This document shows, one piece after another, positions 26,547-34,878 of a DNA stretch of 64,000 nt (its first letter is position 1; the number at the start of each line of letters is the position of its first letter). Position numbers and translations under genes: made by a program. This DNA is from Bdellovibrionales bacterium GWA2_49_15 (lineage in GTDB: Bacteria; Bdellovibrionota; Bacteriovoracia; Bacteriovoracales; Bacteriovoracaceae): positions 62,001 through 126,000 of the forward strand of contig MEPP01000026.1 in NCBI GenBank assembly GCA_001769855.1, read 5' to 3'. The notes under the pieces are model-generated. The model did not search any database. It saw nothing but the letters and a program-made list of their open reading frames with translations, and was not told the DNA's origin.

Positions 26547-27884
26547 TTAGCGCGCTAAAGGGCAGCCGGCAGCACGAAGTTTAAGAATTAATTCTGGTCG
26601 AAGTTGAGTAGGCGGCGGCCCACCTCTTGCAAAATCCAGGAAGAGGTTTTGGGGTAACAAGGTAGAGCCCTTTGTCATGGAGTAATCTCTCCCCATTAGA
26701 AGGGCGAAGGTTCCTTCGGTGAGCATTTTTTCCGTGGCCGACTGAAACTGGGCGGAGGAAATAACCTGATTGCTGAAGGCGGTGCTGGAGTAATGATAGT
26801 TACACACAAGACCTGGATCTGCCTGGGCCATTTCCTTATAAAACTGTACCTGCGATGAATAGGCGCGGCATTCATCGACGATAGCATCTTGATCCCGAGC
26901 GCGTTTGATCTGGTCGAGCTTCGCTTCCTCGGCTTGAAAACACGCGGCGCAAGCAGGGGTAATATTATTATCCGGGCAGCAGGTTTCTTGTCGGCGGCGA
27001 ACAATATTCTCTTGATCGAGATAGGCGTCTCTTAGCTTGGTATCTTCTTTGACACTGCAGCTATGCTGCATTTCATGTTCCAGCGTATGGAGAACTTCAA
27101 TCGGATCACTATCAGGATTAAAGATAATGCGTTTGATGTAACGTCTCTTCCCATCGTTTGGCGGGGTAAAATATTTTTCCTCCTGGATGAGGGGGAGGGT
27201 ACTGCTGTTTTTGGCATCTCGGGCCACGAACATGGCGGTAATTCCTCCCACGGCACCGGGCGGAGGGGCCACAAATTCTGCTCCCACAAAAGGGTCGTCG
27301 CGAAAATTCTGCCAGCAATCAACGGCTTTCCGGCCTTCGGCCGTGAGCTTGAGTGTGTCGATCATCGCCGTGAGATAGCGCTGGCGATACTCATCAAGAT
27401 TTCGTGCCTTTGCCTCCCGGGCCTTGGCGCTCTCCTTTCCAAAACGATCCATTAGATCATGCAGTCGCACTCTGAGTGGCCCTGGCACCGCTTGGTTAGA
27501 GCTCTTTCTTTTTTCAATCATGATGGCGCTGGCCAATCTATCGAGAGCGTTTTTTAGTTTCTCTTTTTCCGCCTTTCTCTTCGGGTCCACATAGAAGATA
27601 TCATCGTCGGTACTCAGATTTTCTGGAAGCGTCCCAAGAATGTCGATGACATTTCGAACGAGGGGATGGATTCGATTGGCACTCTCTGTCGCCACATATT
27701 GCTGACAAGTTTCGACAATGGTATCGCGCAACTCCCCGAGAGTTTCAATCTTTTTCAAGTTTTTAGCGTCCGAACAGATCTGCTTAATACTTGGCCCGTA
27801 GGGTGAAAGGGTGGCACTCGATGCCATCTCTATCTGAAAAAAGATTATACCCAGGCCGATAATAAAGAGACGATGAATCATCAA
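26547..27884 (-). CDS. Secreted protein with an HExxH motif, candidate metallopeptidase
   Basis: 445 residues with a signal peptide (about 1-23). The mature protein is helical and charged, with a central HEMQH motif (H270-E271-x-x-H274) preceded by IEVLHTLE, as in zincin metallopeptidases. A cysteine-rich stretch follows (CSVKE...CCPDNNITPACAACF, about 276-325), likely disulphide-bonded. The third zinc ligand is not obvious; a Glu in DECRAYSSQ (about 345) is a candidate since E-C-R-A-Y after HExxH recurs in such families. No ribosome site is seen before the ATG. Divergent from a second HExxH gene. Confidence 0.7.
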   Translation of the reverse strand: MMIHRLFIIGLGIIFFQIEMASSATLSPYGPSIKQICSDAKNLKKIETLGELRDTIVETCQQYVATESANRIHPLVRNVIDILGTLPENLSTDDDIFYVDPKRKAEKEKLKNALDRLASAIMIEKRKSSNQAVPGPLRVRLHDLMDRFGKESAKAREAKARNLDEYRQRYLTAMIDTLKLTAEGRKAVDCWQNFRDDPFVGAEFVAPPPGAVGGITAMFVARDAKNSSTLPLIQEEKYFTPPNDGKRRYIKRIIFNPDSDPIEVLHTLEHEMQHSCSVKEDTKLRDAYLDQENIVRRRQETCCPDNNITPACAACFQAEEAKLDQIKRARDQDAIVDECRAYSSQVQFYKEMAQADPGLVCNYHYSSTAFSNQVISSAQFQSATEKMLTEGTFALLMGRDYSMTKGSTLLPQNLFLDFARGGPPPTQLRPELILKLRAAGCPLAR

Positions 27885-28029
27885 TTAATGCTACCAGACG
27901 CATCTTCTCGCTGCATGAAATGCACATATTACCTATTTCAAAGTGAATGTGTCGGGTAATCTTTGCCGCCACCGCTTTGGACACGAAGAAAACTCAAAAA
28001 GATAAGAGTTTGACCCGTTAAGTAACATC

Positions 28030-29061
28030 ATGAATCTTCGTTCCTTTCTCTTTATTTCTTGTCTTTGCTGTTGCTCAAGTGCGTTTGCCTGGCCGATAGG
28101 CTCTTTGACTATTGGGGTTGATCGCGCCAGCTCACCCGAAAAAAAATGGAAAGATTTGAGCAAAAATGAGGAAGACAGGGTACGTTTTTTAGTTGAAACA
28201 CTACTGACCTCTACCACTGGTAAAAATCTCCTGGGTAAGGCCCGGGATCGTGCCGCGAATCAGGGAAAAACTCTGTTTGATGTTATTCTTCCGGGCGAAA
28301 TATCCATAACTGATAGCACCCTGGTGCGTCGCTTTTCTCCTGATCGTCCCGAGGCAACCGCTTATGAGTTGCAGTCGAAAATCTATATTAATCGAGAGTT
28401 AAAAGTTCGTGATGCTCTCCTCGATTTGGCGCATGAGTTGGTGCATTTTATTTACAAAACTCCCTTCAATCCTTACCAGGATGAATTTCAAGTGAAGGAC
28501 TTTATTGTTTCAACTCTTGAGGGACGCGGGGGGGAGATCGATGCCTTTTTGGCGGAGTGTCTGGTTGAACGTGAACTTTTTCCTTCCCGAAACCGTGATA
28601 ACTCAAACTGCGTTCTGATTCTTGGGGAAGACGGAAATCCCTCGCGGCAGAAGGCCGTTGCAGAATTTTATCGGGTGGGAGCCTATTTGAAAATGCTTCA
28701 GGCCGATCTGGCACGATACCATCTTACCTCGGAGCAATTTCCCCAGATGACTGATGATCATGCCAACTTTATCTCATCGGCCTACGCCGTTCCCTATCCT
28801 CTGGCGGCGCTGCGGGAATTTGAAACCATTATGGGTAAGGTTTGCGAAAACGACTATAAGCGTCTCTCTTACATGCGTGAGTCAATTGGAAATCCCATCG
28901 GACGCGGTCTTGCTTCAGTGCTCCATTCTGAGGATTCTGATTCGGCCAGCACGACCATGGCCGGCCTCGATAAAATGGAAGGCAAAGGTGCCCGCGGCCG
29001 GGAATTTGTGAAAATGGCACAGTCCTATCAAAGACGCTGCGAATTCTTTCAACCTCAATAA
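28030..29061 (+). CDS. Secreted protein with an HExxH motif, candidate metallopeptidase
   Basis: 343 residues. Signal peptide about 1-20, unusual in carrying four cysteines (CLCCC). The motif LAHELVHF gives H135-E136-x-x-H139, and GGEIDAFLAE (E169) downstream is a good third zinc ligand, as in gluzincins. Little else is recognisable. The gene is divergent from the other HExxH gene 145 bases away; the two proteins share no clear sequence similarity beyond the motif and location. It ends 91 bases before nuoB. Confidence 0.72.
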   Translation: MNLRSFLFISCLCCCSSAFAWPIGSLTIGVDRASSPEKKWKDLSKNEEDRVRFLVETLLTSTTGKNLLGKARDRAANQGKTLFDVILPGEISITDSTLVRRFSPDRPEATAYELQSKIYINRELKVRDALLDLAHELVHFIYKTPFNPYQDEFQVKDFIVSTLEGRGGEIDAFLAECLVERELFPSRNRDNSNCVLILGEDGNPSRQKAVAEFYRVGAYLKMLQADLARYHLTSEQFPQMTDDHANFISSAYAVPYPLAALREFETIMGKVCENDYKRLSYMRESIGNPIGRGLASVLHSEDSDSASTTMAGLDKMEGKGARGREFVKMAQSYQRRCEFFQPQ

Positions 29062-29091
29062 ACTAATCTACAATGACGGCCTGCACTTTTA

Positions 29092-29120
29092 TTGACTCAT
29101 CCCGGTGTGACGAGTAAAAA
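29092..29120 (+). promoter_or_regulatory. Candidate promoter of the nuoBCDI operon
   Basis: TTGACT (29092-29097, 5/6 to the -35 consensus) is followed after 17 bases by TAAAAA (29115-29120, 4/6 to TATAAT). TATAGA at 29121 is an alternative -10 but its spacing is too long. The nuoB ATG lies about 33 bases beyond. Confidence 0.4.
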
Positions 29121-29152
29121 TATAGACTTAAAAATCAAAGAATGGAGTTGGC

Positions 29153-29635
29153 ATGCAAGATAGTATTGTTCTCGCCAAACTGGACGATTTTCTCAACTGG
29201 GGCCGAAAAAATTCTCTCTGGCCCATGACCTTCGGTCTCGCCTGCTGTGCCATCGAGATGATGGCCACCGGGGCTTCCAAGTACGATCTCGAGCGCTTTG
29301 GATGTGGAGCTTTTATGGCCACTCCTCGTCGTGCTGATTTGATGATTGTTTCCGGTACCGTGACCCTGAAGATGGCCACCAGAATAAAAGTTCTGTGGGA
29401 GCAGATGCCTGGTCCAAAATATGTCATCAGCATGGGCTCCTGCGCGAATAAGGGCGGGCCTTACTGGCAACATGGTTATCATGTGCTGAAAGGTGTGGAT
29501 GAAATTATTCCCGTGGATGTTTACGTCCCCGGATGTCCACCACGACCTGAGGCCTTGATAGAAGGTTTGATGACTCTTCAGCGCAAAATTGCCAAAGAAC
29601 ATCTTGTTCGAGACAGGTGGGTGAAGCATGCATAA
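29153..29635 (+). CDS. nuoB: NADH-quinone oxidoreductase subunit B
   Basis: 160 residues. The four ligands of the terminal [4Fe-4S] cluster N2 are in place: the tandem Cys pair in [21 protein letters not shown] and [10 protein letters not shown]. This subunit sits in the quinone-binding module of complex I, passing electrons from NuoI to quinone. A GGAGTTGGC ribosome site precedes the ATG. It overlaps nuoC by 8 bases. NuoA, which normally precedes nuoB, is not here. Confidence 0.97.
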   Translation: MQDSIVLAKLDDFLNWGRKNSLWPMTFGLACCAIEMMATGASKYDLERFGCGAFMATPRRADLMIVSGTVTLKMATRIKVLWEQMPGPKYVISMGSCANKGGPYWQHGYHVLKGVDEIIPVDVYVPGCPPRPEALIEGLMTLQRKIAKEHLVRDRWVKHA

Positions 29636-30263
29636 CGAATGGGTAAGTTTTATTAATACATCAGTTCCCACCGCCAATGCCGTGCTGGTGCAGCCTCAGG
29701 GAACAACCGATGCGGCAACTGGGGTTACAACTCCGGGCGCTGGAGATTCATGGATTACAGTGGCATCCGAAGAAGTAAAGGCCGTCTGCCAGGTCTTAAA
29801 AGATGGTGAACATCAATTCACAACCCTGCATGCGATAACAGGAGTTGATTATCCTACAGAGGGTCACATTGAAATCACCTACATTCTGAGCAGTATGAGC
29901 AAAAATTCCGAGCTGCTTTTGAAAACGCGAGTTTCCCGCGGAGATGGTGTCAAACTTTCAAAGCTACCTTCAGTCGTTTCGGTTTGGGCAGCCGCCAATT
30001 TTCAGGAGCGCGAGTGCTACGATATGTTTGGTGTGTTGTTCTATGGTCATCCTGATTTGCGTCGACTTTTATGTCCGGATGATTGGATCGGTTATCCTTT
30101 AAGAAAGGATTATGTTGTTCAAACAAAATATCGCGATATGGTGATAAATCCAGCGAATAAAATGAATTTTCAGGAACGTGAGTTCGGTGCTCGGCATGAA
30201 CACATCGCCGGTGCCTCAACTTCAGTTGAAAACTATTCTGTTCCTGCGCCAGTTAAAGAATAA
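29628..30263 (+). CDS. nuoC: NADH-quinone oxidoreductase subunit C
   Basis: 211 residues. The 30-kDa-subunit signature [22 protein letters not shown] is followed by [11 protein letters not shown], both strongly conserved. NuoC packs against NuoD in the hydrophilic arm and carries no cofactor. The N-terminal 40 residues contain an Ala/Thr/Gly-rich stretch (about 26-45) that looks like a lineage-specific insertion, and the C-terminus has a short extension after the conserved block. Overlaps nuoB and lies 17 bases before nuoD. Confidence 0.96.
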   Translation: MHNEWVSFINTSVPTANAVLVQPQGTTDAATGVTTPGAGDSWITVASEEVKAVCQVLKDGEHQFTTLHAITGVDYPTEGHIEITYILSSMSKNSELLLKTRVSRGDGVKLSKLPSVVSVWAAANFQERECYDMFGVLFYGHPDLRRLLCPDDWIGYPLRKDYVVQTKYRDMVINPANKMNFQEREFGARHEHIAGASTSVENYSVPAPVKE

Positions 30264-30280
30264 AAAGAGAGAACTTATTC

Positions 30281-31420
30281 ATGCAAGAAAAACATCGCAA
30301 AGAAGAAAAGCTTAAGACCGAACTGCTGACGATTAGCATGGGCCCTCAGCACCCCGCTACCCATGGGGTCTTGCGGGTTGAGATAAAAACAGATTCGGAA
30401 ATAGTCACACAGGCCATTCCGCATATTGGCTACCTTCATCGTTGTATGGAAAAGCATTCTGAGAATCTCGACTATCGCGGAATTATTCCTTTTACCGATC
30501 GTTTAGATTATCTGGCGGCCATGAACATGGAGCTGACCTATGTTATGGCCGTCGAAAAGATGCTCAAAACGGAAGTTCCTGTTCGGGCCGAATATATTCG
30601 GGTGATCGTCGGCGAGCTTCAGCGAATTGCCTCTCATCTTCTGTTCTTCGGAACCTATGCCATTGACCTTGGTGCCTTCTCACCATTCTTATATGTCTTT
30701 CAAGATCGTGAATTTATTTTACGTATTTTTGAAGAATTATCCGGAGCGCGTTTGCTCTATAACTATATCTGGATCGGCGGCGTTTGGAATGACATCACCG
30801 ATGATCAGATAAAACGTATCGGGACTTTCTGTGATACCTTGGATGAAAGTTTGAAAAAATATCACACCCTTGTGGGAGAAAATAAAATCTTCATTTCGCG
30901 AACGGCCCATGTTGGAATCATGAACAAAGACATGGCAATGGACTTTGGTGCCACTGGCCCGATTCTTCGTGCCGCAGGGGTAAATTGGGACCTTAGGAAA
31001 AATCGGCCATACAGCATCTACCCCAAAATGGCCTTCGATATTCCCGTAGGCACGGGAGAAAAAGGCACAGTGGGAGATTGCTGGGATCGATATTTCGTTC
31101 GTGTGCGCGAGATGCATGAATCAATCAAAATTATAAAGCAGTGTCTGGCAGGAATTGAGGCCGGACCAATCATGGGTAAAGTCCCCAAGATTATCAAAGT
31201 TCCCAAAGGCGAAATTTATATGAGAACCGAGTGTGCCCGTGGTGAGCTTGGATATCATTTAGTTTCAGATGGTGGGAAAAAGCCATATCGTTTGAAAGTG
31301 AAGTCTTCATGTTTTACTCATGTTTCCATGCTTCCGGCGGTGGCCCCAGGGCTCATGATTGCCGATCTGGTTGCCACAATTGGTAGTATTGATATCGTGT
31401 TAGGGGAGATTGACCGATGA
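30281..31420 (+). CDS. nuoD: NADH-quinone oxidoreductase subunit D
   Basis: 379 residues, the normal NuoD length. Conserved blocks include SMGPQHPATHGVLR, HIGYLHRCMEK, RLDYLAAM, the VRAEYIRVIVGELQRIASHL block, GGVWND and the C-terminal ADLVATIGSIDIVLGEIDR. NuoD forms much of the quinone pocket; the invariant His and Tyr for quinone are in the HPATHG and DYLA blocks. An AGAGAGAA site precedes the ATG. Its stop overlaps the nuoI ATG (ATGA), implying coupling. Confidence 0.97.
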   Translation: MQEKHRKEEKLKTELLTISMGPQHPATHGVLRVEIKTDSEIVTQAIPHIGYLHRCMEKHSENLDYRGIIPFTDRLDYLAAMNMELTYVMAVEKMLKTEVPVRAEYIRVIVGELQRIASHLLFFGTYAIDLGAFSPFLYVFQDREFILRIFEELSGARLLYNYIWIGGVWNDITDDQIKRIGTFCDTLDESLKKYHTLVGENKIFISRTAHVGIMNKDMAMDFGATGPILRAAGVNWDLRKNRPYSIYPKMAFDIPVGTGEKGTVGDCWDRYFVRVREMHESIKIIKQCLAGIEAGPIMGKVPKIIKVPKGEIYMRTECARGELGYHLVSDGGKKPYRLKVKSSCFTHVSMLPAVAPGLMIADLVATIGSIDIVLGEIDR

Positions 31421-31941
31421 AATTACAAGAAATGGGTGACATCACAGAAGCTCCTTTAACCGTGAGACAATATTTTTCGAATATCTGGGAGGCTATTAGC
31501 TCCACCTACAAGGGGATGAAGATTACCCTGAAGTATGTGTACGGGGTAAAAGAGGTGACGATCCAATACCCGGAGGAGAAGGAAGAGCTTCCATTAAACT
31601 CCCGTTCACGTCTTTTTAATGACGTGGAAAATTGCATCTCATGCATGCAATGTTCTACCGCTTGCCCTGTCAGCTGCATTTATATCTCTGCCGTAAAGCG
31701 CGATAAGGATGCACCCAAGTTGAAAACGACTTCCGGCTCACCCGTGCGCCTGGATTTAACAATGTATACGATTGATGAGGCCCTGTGCTGCTTTTGCGGG
31801 CTTTGCACCACCGTTTGCCCAACAGAGTGTCTGACTCATACCCGTGATTATGAATTTTCCCAATATGTGCTCGACGGGATGAAGTATGACTACCTATCAC
31901 CCGAGATTCGCGCCTGGCGCACTCGCCTTGTGAAGAAATAG
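31417..31941 (+). CDS. nuoI: NADH-quinone oxidoreductase subunit I (2x[4Fe-4S] ferredoxin-like)
   Basis: 174 residues. Two CxxCxxCxxxCP clusters are present: CISCMQCSTACPVSC and CCFCGLCTTVCPTEC, holding clusters N6a and N6b. The N-terminal amphipathic helix region (about 15-45) is where NuoI anchors on the membrane arm. The protein completes the B-C-D-I quinone module. No other nuo gene follows; the next gene is on the opposite strand. Confidence 0.96.
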   Translation: MKLQEMGDITEAPLTVRQYFSNIWEAISSTYKGMKITLKYVYGVKEVTIQYPEEKEELPLNSRSRLFNDVENCISCMQCSTACPVSCIYISAVKRDKDAPKLKTTSGSPVRLDLTMYTIDEALCCFCGLCTTVCPTECLTHTRDYEFSQYVLDGMKYDYLSPEIRAWRTRLVKK

Positions 31942-31944
31942 AGT

Positions 31945-33210
31945 CTAAGCATTCGCCCAATCCGGTTTGCTAAAATCCAGTCGTCTTAGCTTTTTCGCTT
32001 TGAGTGAGGCGAAGACAACGACCAACATTGTCATGCATCCACCGAGGATAACCGCAGGAACAGTTCCAAAAAGTTTGGCCGTGAAGCCGGATTCAAAGGC
32101 ACCGATCTCATTAGAGGAACCAATGAAAATGGAATTGACCGCAGAAATACGTGCACGCATGTGGGAGGGCGTCATGGTTTTCACGATGGTACTGCGAACG
32201 ATGACGCTGATGTTGTCAAACATACCTGTCAAGACAAGAAAACAGAAGGCAAACCAGAAGGTGGTAGAAAGAGCGAATCCAATGGTGGCCATACCAAAGC
32301 CCAGAACCGCTAGAAGTAAGGCCCTCCCCGCCTTTTTGATGGGAGGAAAGAAGGCCAATATTAGTCCCATGATCGTGGCGCCTAGTGCCGGTGCGGCCCG
32401 AAGATAGCCGAGTCCAAGGGCACCGGTGTGTAAAATTTCACTGGAGAAAATAGGCAATAGTGCCACCGCACCACCAAATAAAACGGCAAACATGTCCAGC
32501 GACATGGCCCCGATCATTAACTGGCGCGACTTAACAAAATTAAATCCCTCGATCAGATTCTCCCATAATGAGGTCTCTTCGGTTGAAGTCACCGGTCTCG
32601 CCAACTTTGGCGGGGGCATCACCAGGGCCATCGCGAGAAAAGAGAGGCAAATCAAAGCGAAGACAATCAGAAAGGTTTTTTCTGCACCGATGGTGGCGTA
32701 AAGAATCCCACCGAGCGCCGGGCCAGAGACGGCACCAATATGCCAAAGACCGCTGTCCCAGGTGGAGCAATTGAAGTACAGGTCTACGGGGACGATGGAA
32801 GTTTGCACGGAAAAATTTGCGGGAGAAAGGAAGGCACGCATAACGCCGATAAGTCCCAGCGGGAGATAAAGAAAAAGGGCAGCCCCATGTTGGAATTTGA
32901 AGGCCCAAAAAATCATCAAAGTTGCCAGCATGGCGCCAAGGTAAGATGTCAGCAAAAATTTTTTTGCACTTCCACGATCAATTAAATGTCCAGCAGGCAA
33001 GGCACATAGAATGGCGGGGATGGCCTCGCACAGTCCGGATAGGCCTAAGGCCAAGGGATCATGGGTCCATTCGTAGAGAATTTGCGCCACAACGACGTAT
33101 TGAATTTGGGAAGCGAGAACGATGCTAAAACGGGCAATTAAATATTTTCGAAAATTAGGAATTCGCAAGCTCGCCCACGGATCGTGGTGGCGTTTTTTTG
33201 ATGCTGCCAA
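31945..33210 (-). CDS. Major facilitator superfamily transporter (EntS/MFS_3-like)
   Basis: 421 residues starting at TTG 33210, chosen because AGGGGA lies at ideal spacing; the open frame continues upstream but with no better start and no homology-like residues. Twelve membrane segments are readable. Motif-A-like LPAGHLIDRGSAKK lies between helices 2 and 3 (about 70-83) and a second GLARPVTST loop joins the halves. The overall pattern is that of the MFS_3/enterobactin-exporter group, whose members expel small molecules such as siderophores. Substrate is unknown. It converges with nuoI and is divergent from the ABC operon. Confidence 0.88.
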   Translation of the reverse strand: MAASKKRHHDPWASLRIPNFRKYLIARFSIVLASQIQYVVVAQILYEWTHDPLALGLSGLCEAIPAILCALPAGHLIDRGSAKKFLLTSYLGAMLATLMIFWAFKFQHGAALFLYLPLGLIGVMRAFLSPANFSVQTSIVPVDLYFNCSTWDSGLWHIGAVSGPALGGILYATIGAEKTFLIVFALICLSFLAMALVMPPPKLARPVTSTEETSLWENLIEGFNFVKSRQLMIGAMSLDMFAVLFGGAVALLPIFSSEILHTGALGLGYLRAAPALGATIMGLILAFFPPIKKAGRALLLAVLGFGMATIGFALSTTFWFAFCFLVLTGMFDNISVIVRSTIVKTMTPSHMRARISAVNSIFIGSSNEIGAFESGFTAKLFGTVPAVILGGCMTMLVVVFASLKAKKLRRLDFSKPDWANA

Positions 33211-33318
33211 AGCAGGTCCCCTGTACTTAAAACGCACACTATAGCATAGGAGTTTGAGATAAACAGTAAGGTTGACTGGACAAGTCGGGAAAATGCCAGT
33301 GTGGTGCAAGACCATTGT

Positions 33319-33339
33319 AAGACTTTTGTAAAGAGTCTT
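33319..33339. repeat. Inverted repeat upstream of the Gld-type ABC operon
   Basis: AAGACTTTT / AAAGAGTCTT form a 9-bp stem with one G-T pair and a 3-base loop in the 182-base gap between the MFS and ABC start codons. No T-run follows on either strand. It may be an operator for one or both divergent genes or a structured leader element. Confidence 0.45.
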
Positions 33340-33392
33340 GCTCCATGGCGTGCATGAAATATAATAGGCCGGAAGAAAATAAGGAGGTCCGT

Positions 33393-34121
33393 TTGATCAC
33401 TGTTGAATCATTGAGTAAAAGTTTCGACGATTTTTCCGCTGTGAAAGAAGTTTCCTTTCAGGTCGGCAAGGGGCAAGTACTCGGTCTCCTGGGACCGAAC
33501 GGCGCGGGAAAATCTACCACCATGCGAATGCTCACGGGATTTATTCATCCGACTTCCGGAAATGCCACGATTTGTGGATATTCTATTCTTCACGAAAAAG
33601 AGCTGGCCCAGGCGCACATCGGTTATGTGCCAGAGAATGCACCCTTGTATGATGATATGGACGTTCGAGAATTTTTAGAATTTATTTATGATCTGCGCGG
33701 TCTTGCGTCTGAGCAGAAAAAAAATAGAGTGCAGGAAATTTTAAAACTTTGCGTGATCGAAGAGGTCGAACTTCAAAAAATCGAGACCTTGTCCAAAGGT
33801 TACAAACGTCGCGTTTCGCTGGCCCAGGCTTTAATCCATAACCCCGATGTTTTGATTTTGGATGAGCCTACAGACGGACTTGATCCCAATCAAAAGCATG
33901 AGGTGCGCAAGGTTATTAAAAATTTATCCAAAGAGAAAACGATTGTTATCTCAACCCATATTCTTGAGGAAGTCGATGCCGTCTGTGATCGCGCCATCAT
34001 CATGTCTCACGGGAGGATCTGCTTCGACGGCACGCCGGCGGCCCTCAAGGCCCAATCACCCACCGGTAAATTGGATGATATTTTTCGAACCATTACCCAG
34101 AGGCAGGAGGCATTATGCTGA
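33393..34121 (+). CDS. ABC transporter ATP-binding protein (GldA-like)
   Basis: 242 residues from TTG 33393, which has a perfect AAGGAGG at 5 bases; the in-frame ATG at 33345 has no ribosome site. Walker A GPNGAGKST, Q-loop region, signature LSKGYKRRVSLAQ, Walker B LILDEPTDGLDP and switch His in ISTHILEE are all intact. ABC-2 exporters of this type pair with the membrane subunit in the next gene, which overlaps by 7 bases. In Bacteroidota GldA is part of the gliding complex, but similar sets occur widely outside it. Confidence 0.95.
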   Translation: MITVESLSKSFDDFSAVKEVSFQVGKGQVLGLLGPNGAGKSTTMRMLTGFIHPTSGNATICGYSILHEKELAQAHIGYVPENAPLYDDMDVREFLEFIYDLRGLASEQKKNRVQEILKLCVIEEVELQKIETLSKGYKRRVSLAQALIHNPDVLILDEPTDGLDPNQKHEVRKVIKNLSKEKTIVISTHILEEVDAVCDRAIIMSHGRICFDGTPAALKAQSPTGKLDDIFRTITQRQEALC

Positions 34122-34861
34122 GTCCGCAGTTTAAGGCCCTTTATAAAAAGGAATTTCAAAGTTTTTTTAAAACGCCACTTGGTTATGTTTTCTTGGTGAT
34201 TTTTCTTTTTGGCTTGGGGTACATGGCCTTTGAGCCGGGGCGTGGTTCCTTTTTCCTTTTGCGTGAAGCTTCTCTACGCGCCTTTTTTGATTATATCCCA
34301 TGGATGTTTATTTTCCTGGTTCCGGCCGTTTCTATGAAGTTATGGGCGGACGAGAGAAAACGAGGCACCGTCGAATTATTATTTAGCATGCCCATCACCG
34401 TCAAGGTGGCCGTTCTGGCGAAGTTTTTTGCGGCGTGGACATTCGTGGCGTTGGCGCTTTCCCTCACTTTCCCAATGATCATCACGGTGCTGATTCTTGG
34501 CCGTCCTGATTTGAAAATTATCTTTTTAGGTTATGCAAGTTCGATGTTATTAGCGGGCGCTATGTTATCTGTTGGCGGTTTTTTTTCGGCCATGACAAAA
34601 AATCAAGTTGTCAGTTTTATTTTAACCGTGGCCACATGTTTTGTTTTGCTGATGGCCGATTCGCCGCCGGTGTTGGAGTTGGTGGGCACCTTCGCGCCTA
34701 AGTATGTTCTCAATATTTTTGAATCGCTCTCTCTCCAAGGCCATTTTGAGTCCATGGGAAAGGGAGTGATACGCCTTTCAGATCTTTGCTATTTTAGCAT
34801 TATGATTGGTTTCTGGTCTTTCAGCAGTATTGTTCTTCTAAACGAGAATAAGTCGGAATAG
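34115..34861 (+). CDS. ABC-2 type permease (GldF-like)
   Basis: 248 residues with six membrane segments and the ABC-2 pattern: a short N-terminal cytoplasmic helix (LYKKEFQSFFKTPLGYV), LVPAVSMKLWADERKRGTVELLFSMPIT, then four closely spaced hydrophobic stretches. The DERKRGTxELL region is where such permeases contact the ATPase. A GGAGG site overlaps the end of the ATPase gene. It forms the transmembrane channel of the Gld-type exporter. Confidence 0.93.
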   Translation: MLSPQFKALYKKEFQSFFKTPLGYVFLVIFLFGLGYMAFEPGRGSFFLLREASLRAFFDYIPWMFIFLVPAVSMKLWADERKRGTVELLFSMPITVKVAVLAKFFAAWTFVALALSLTFPMIITVLILGRPDLKIIFLGYASSMLLAGAMLSVGGFFSAMTKNQVVSFILTVATCFVLLMADSPPVLELVGTFAPKYVLNIFESLSLQGHFESMGKGVIRLSDLCYFSIMIGFWSFSSIVLLNENKSE

Positions 34862-34878
34862 TTGCGGGAGTTATCAAG

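Noticed and set aside
26546..26559. 14-base palindrome TTTAGCGCGCTAAA
   Set aside because: It has no loop and no following T-run, and covers the last codons of a gene, so chance is the best explanation.
31945..33315. Longer MFS reading frame starting at 33315
   Set aside because: The upstream 35 codons lack a ribosome site, while TTG 33210 has an ideal one.
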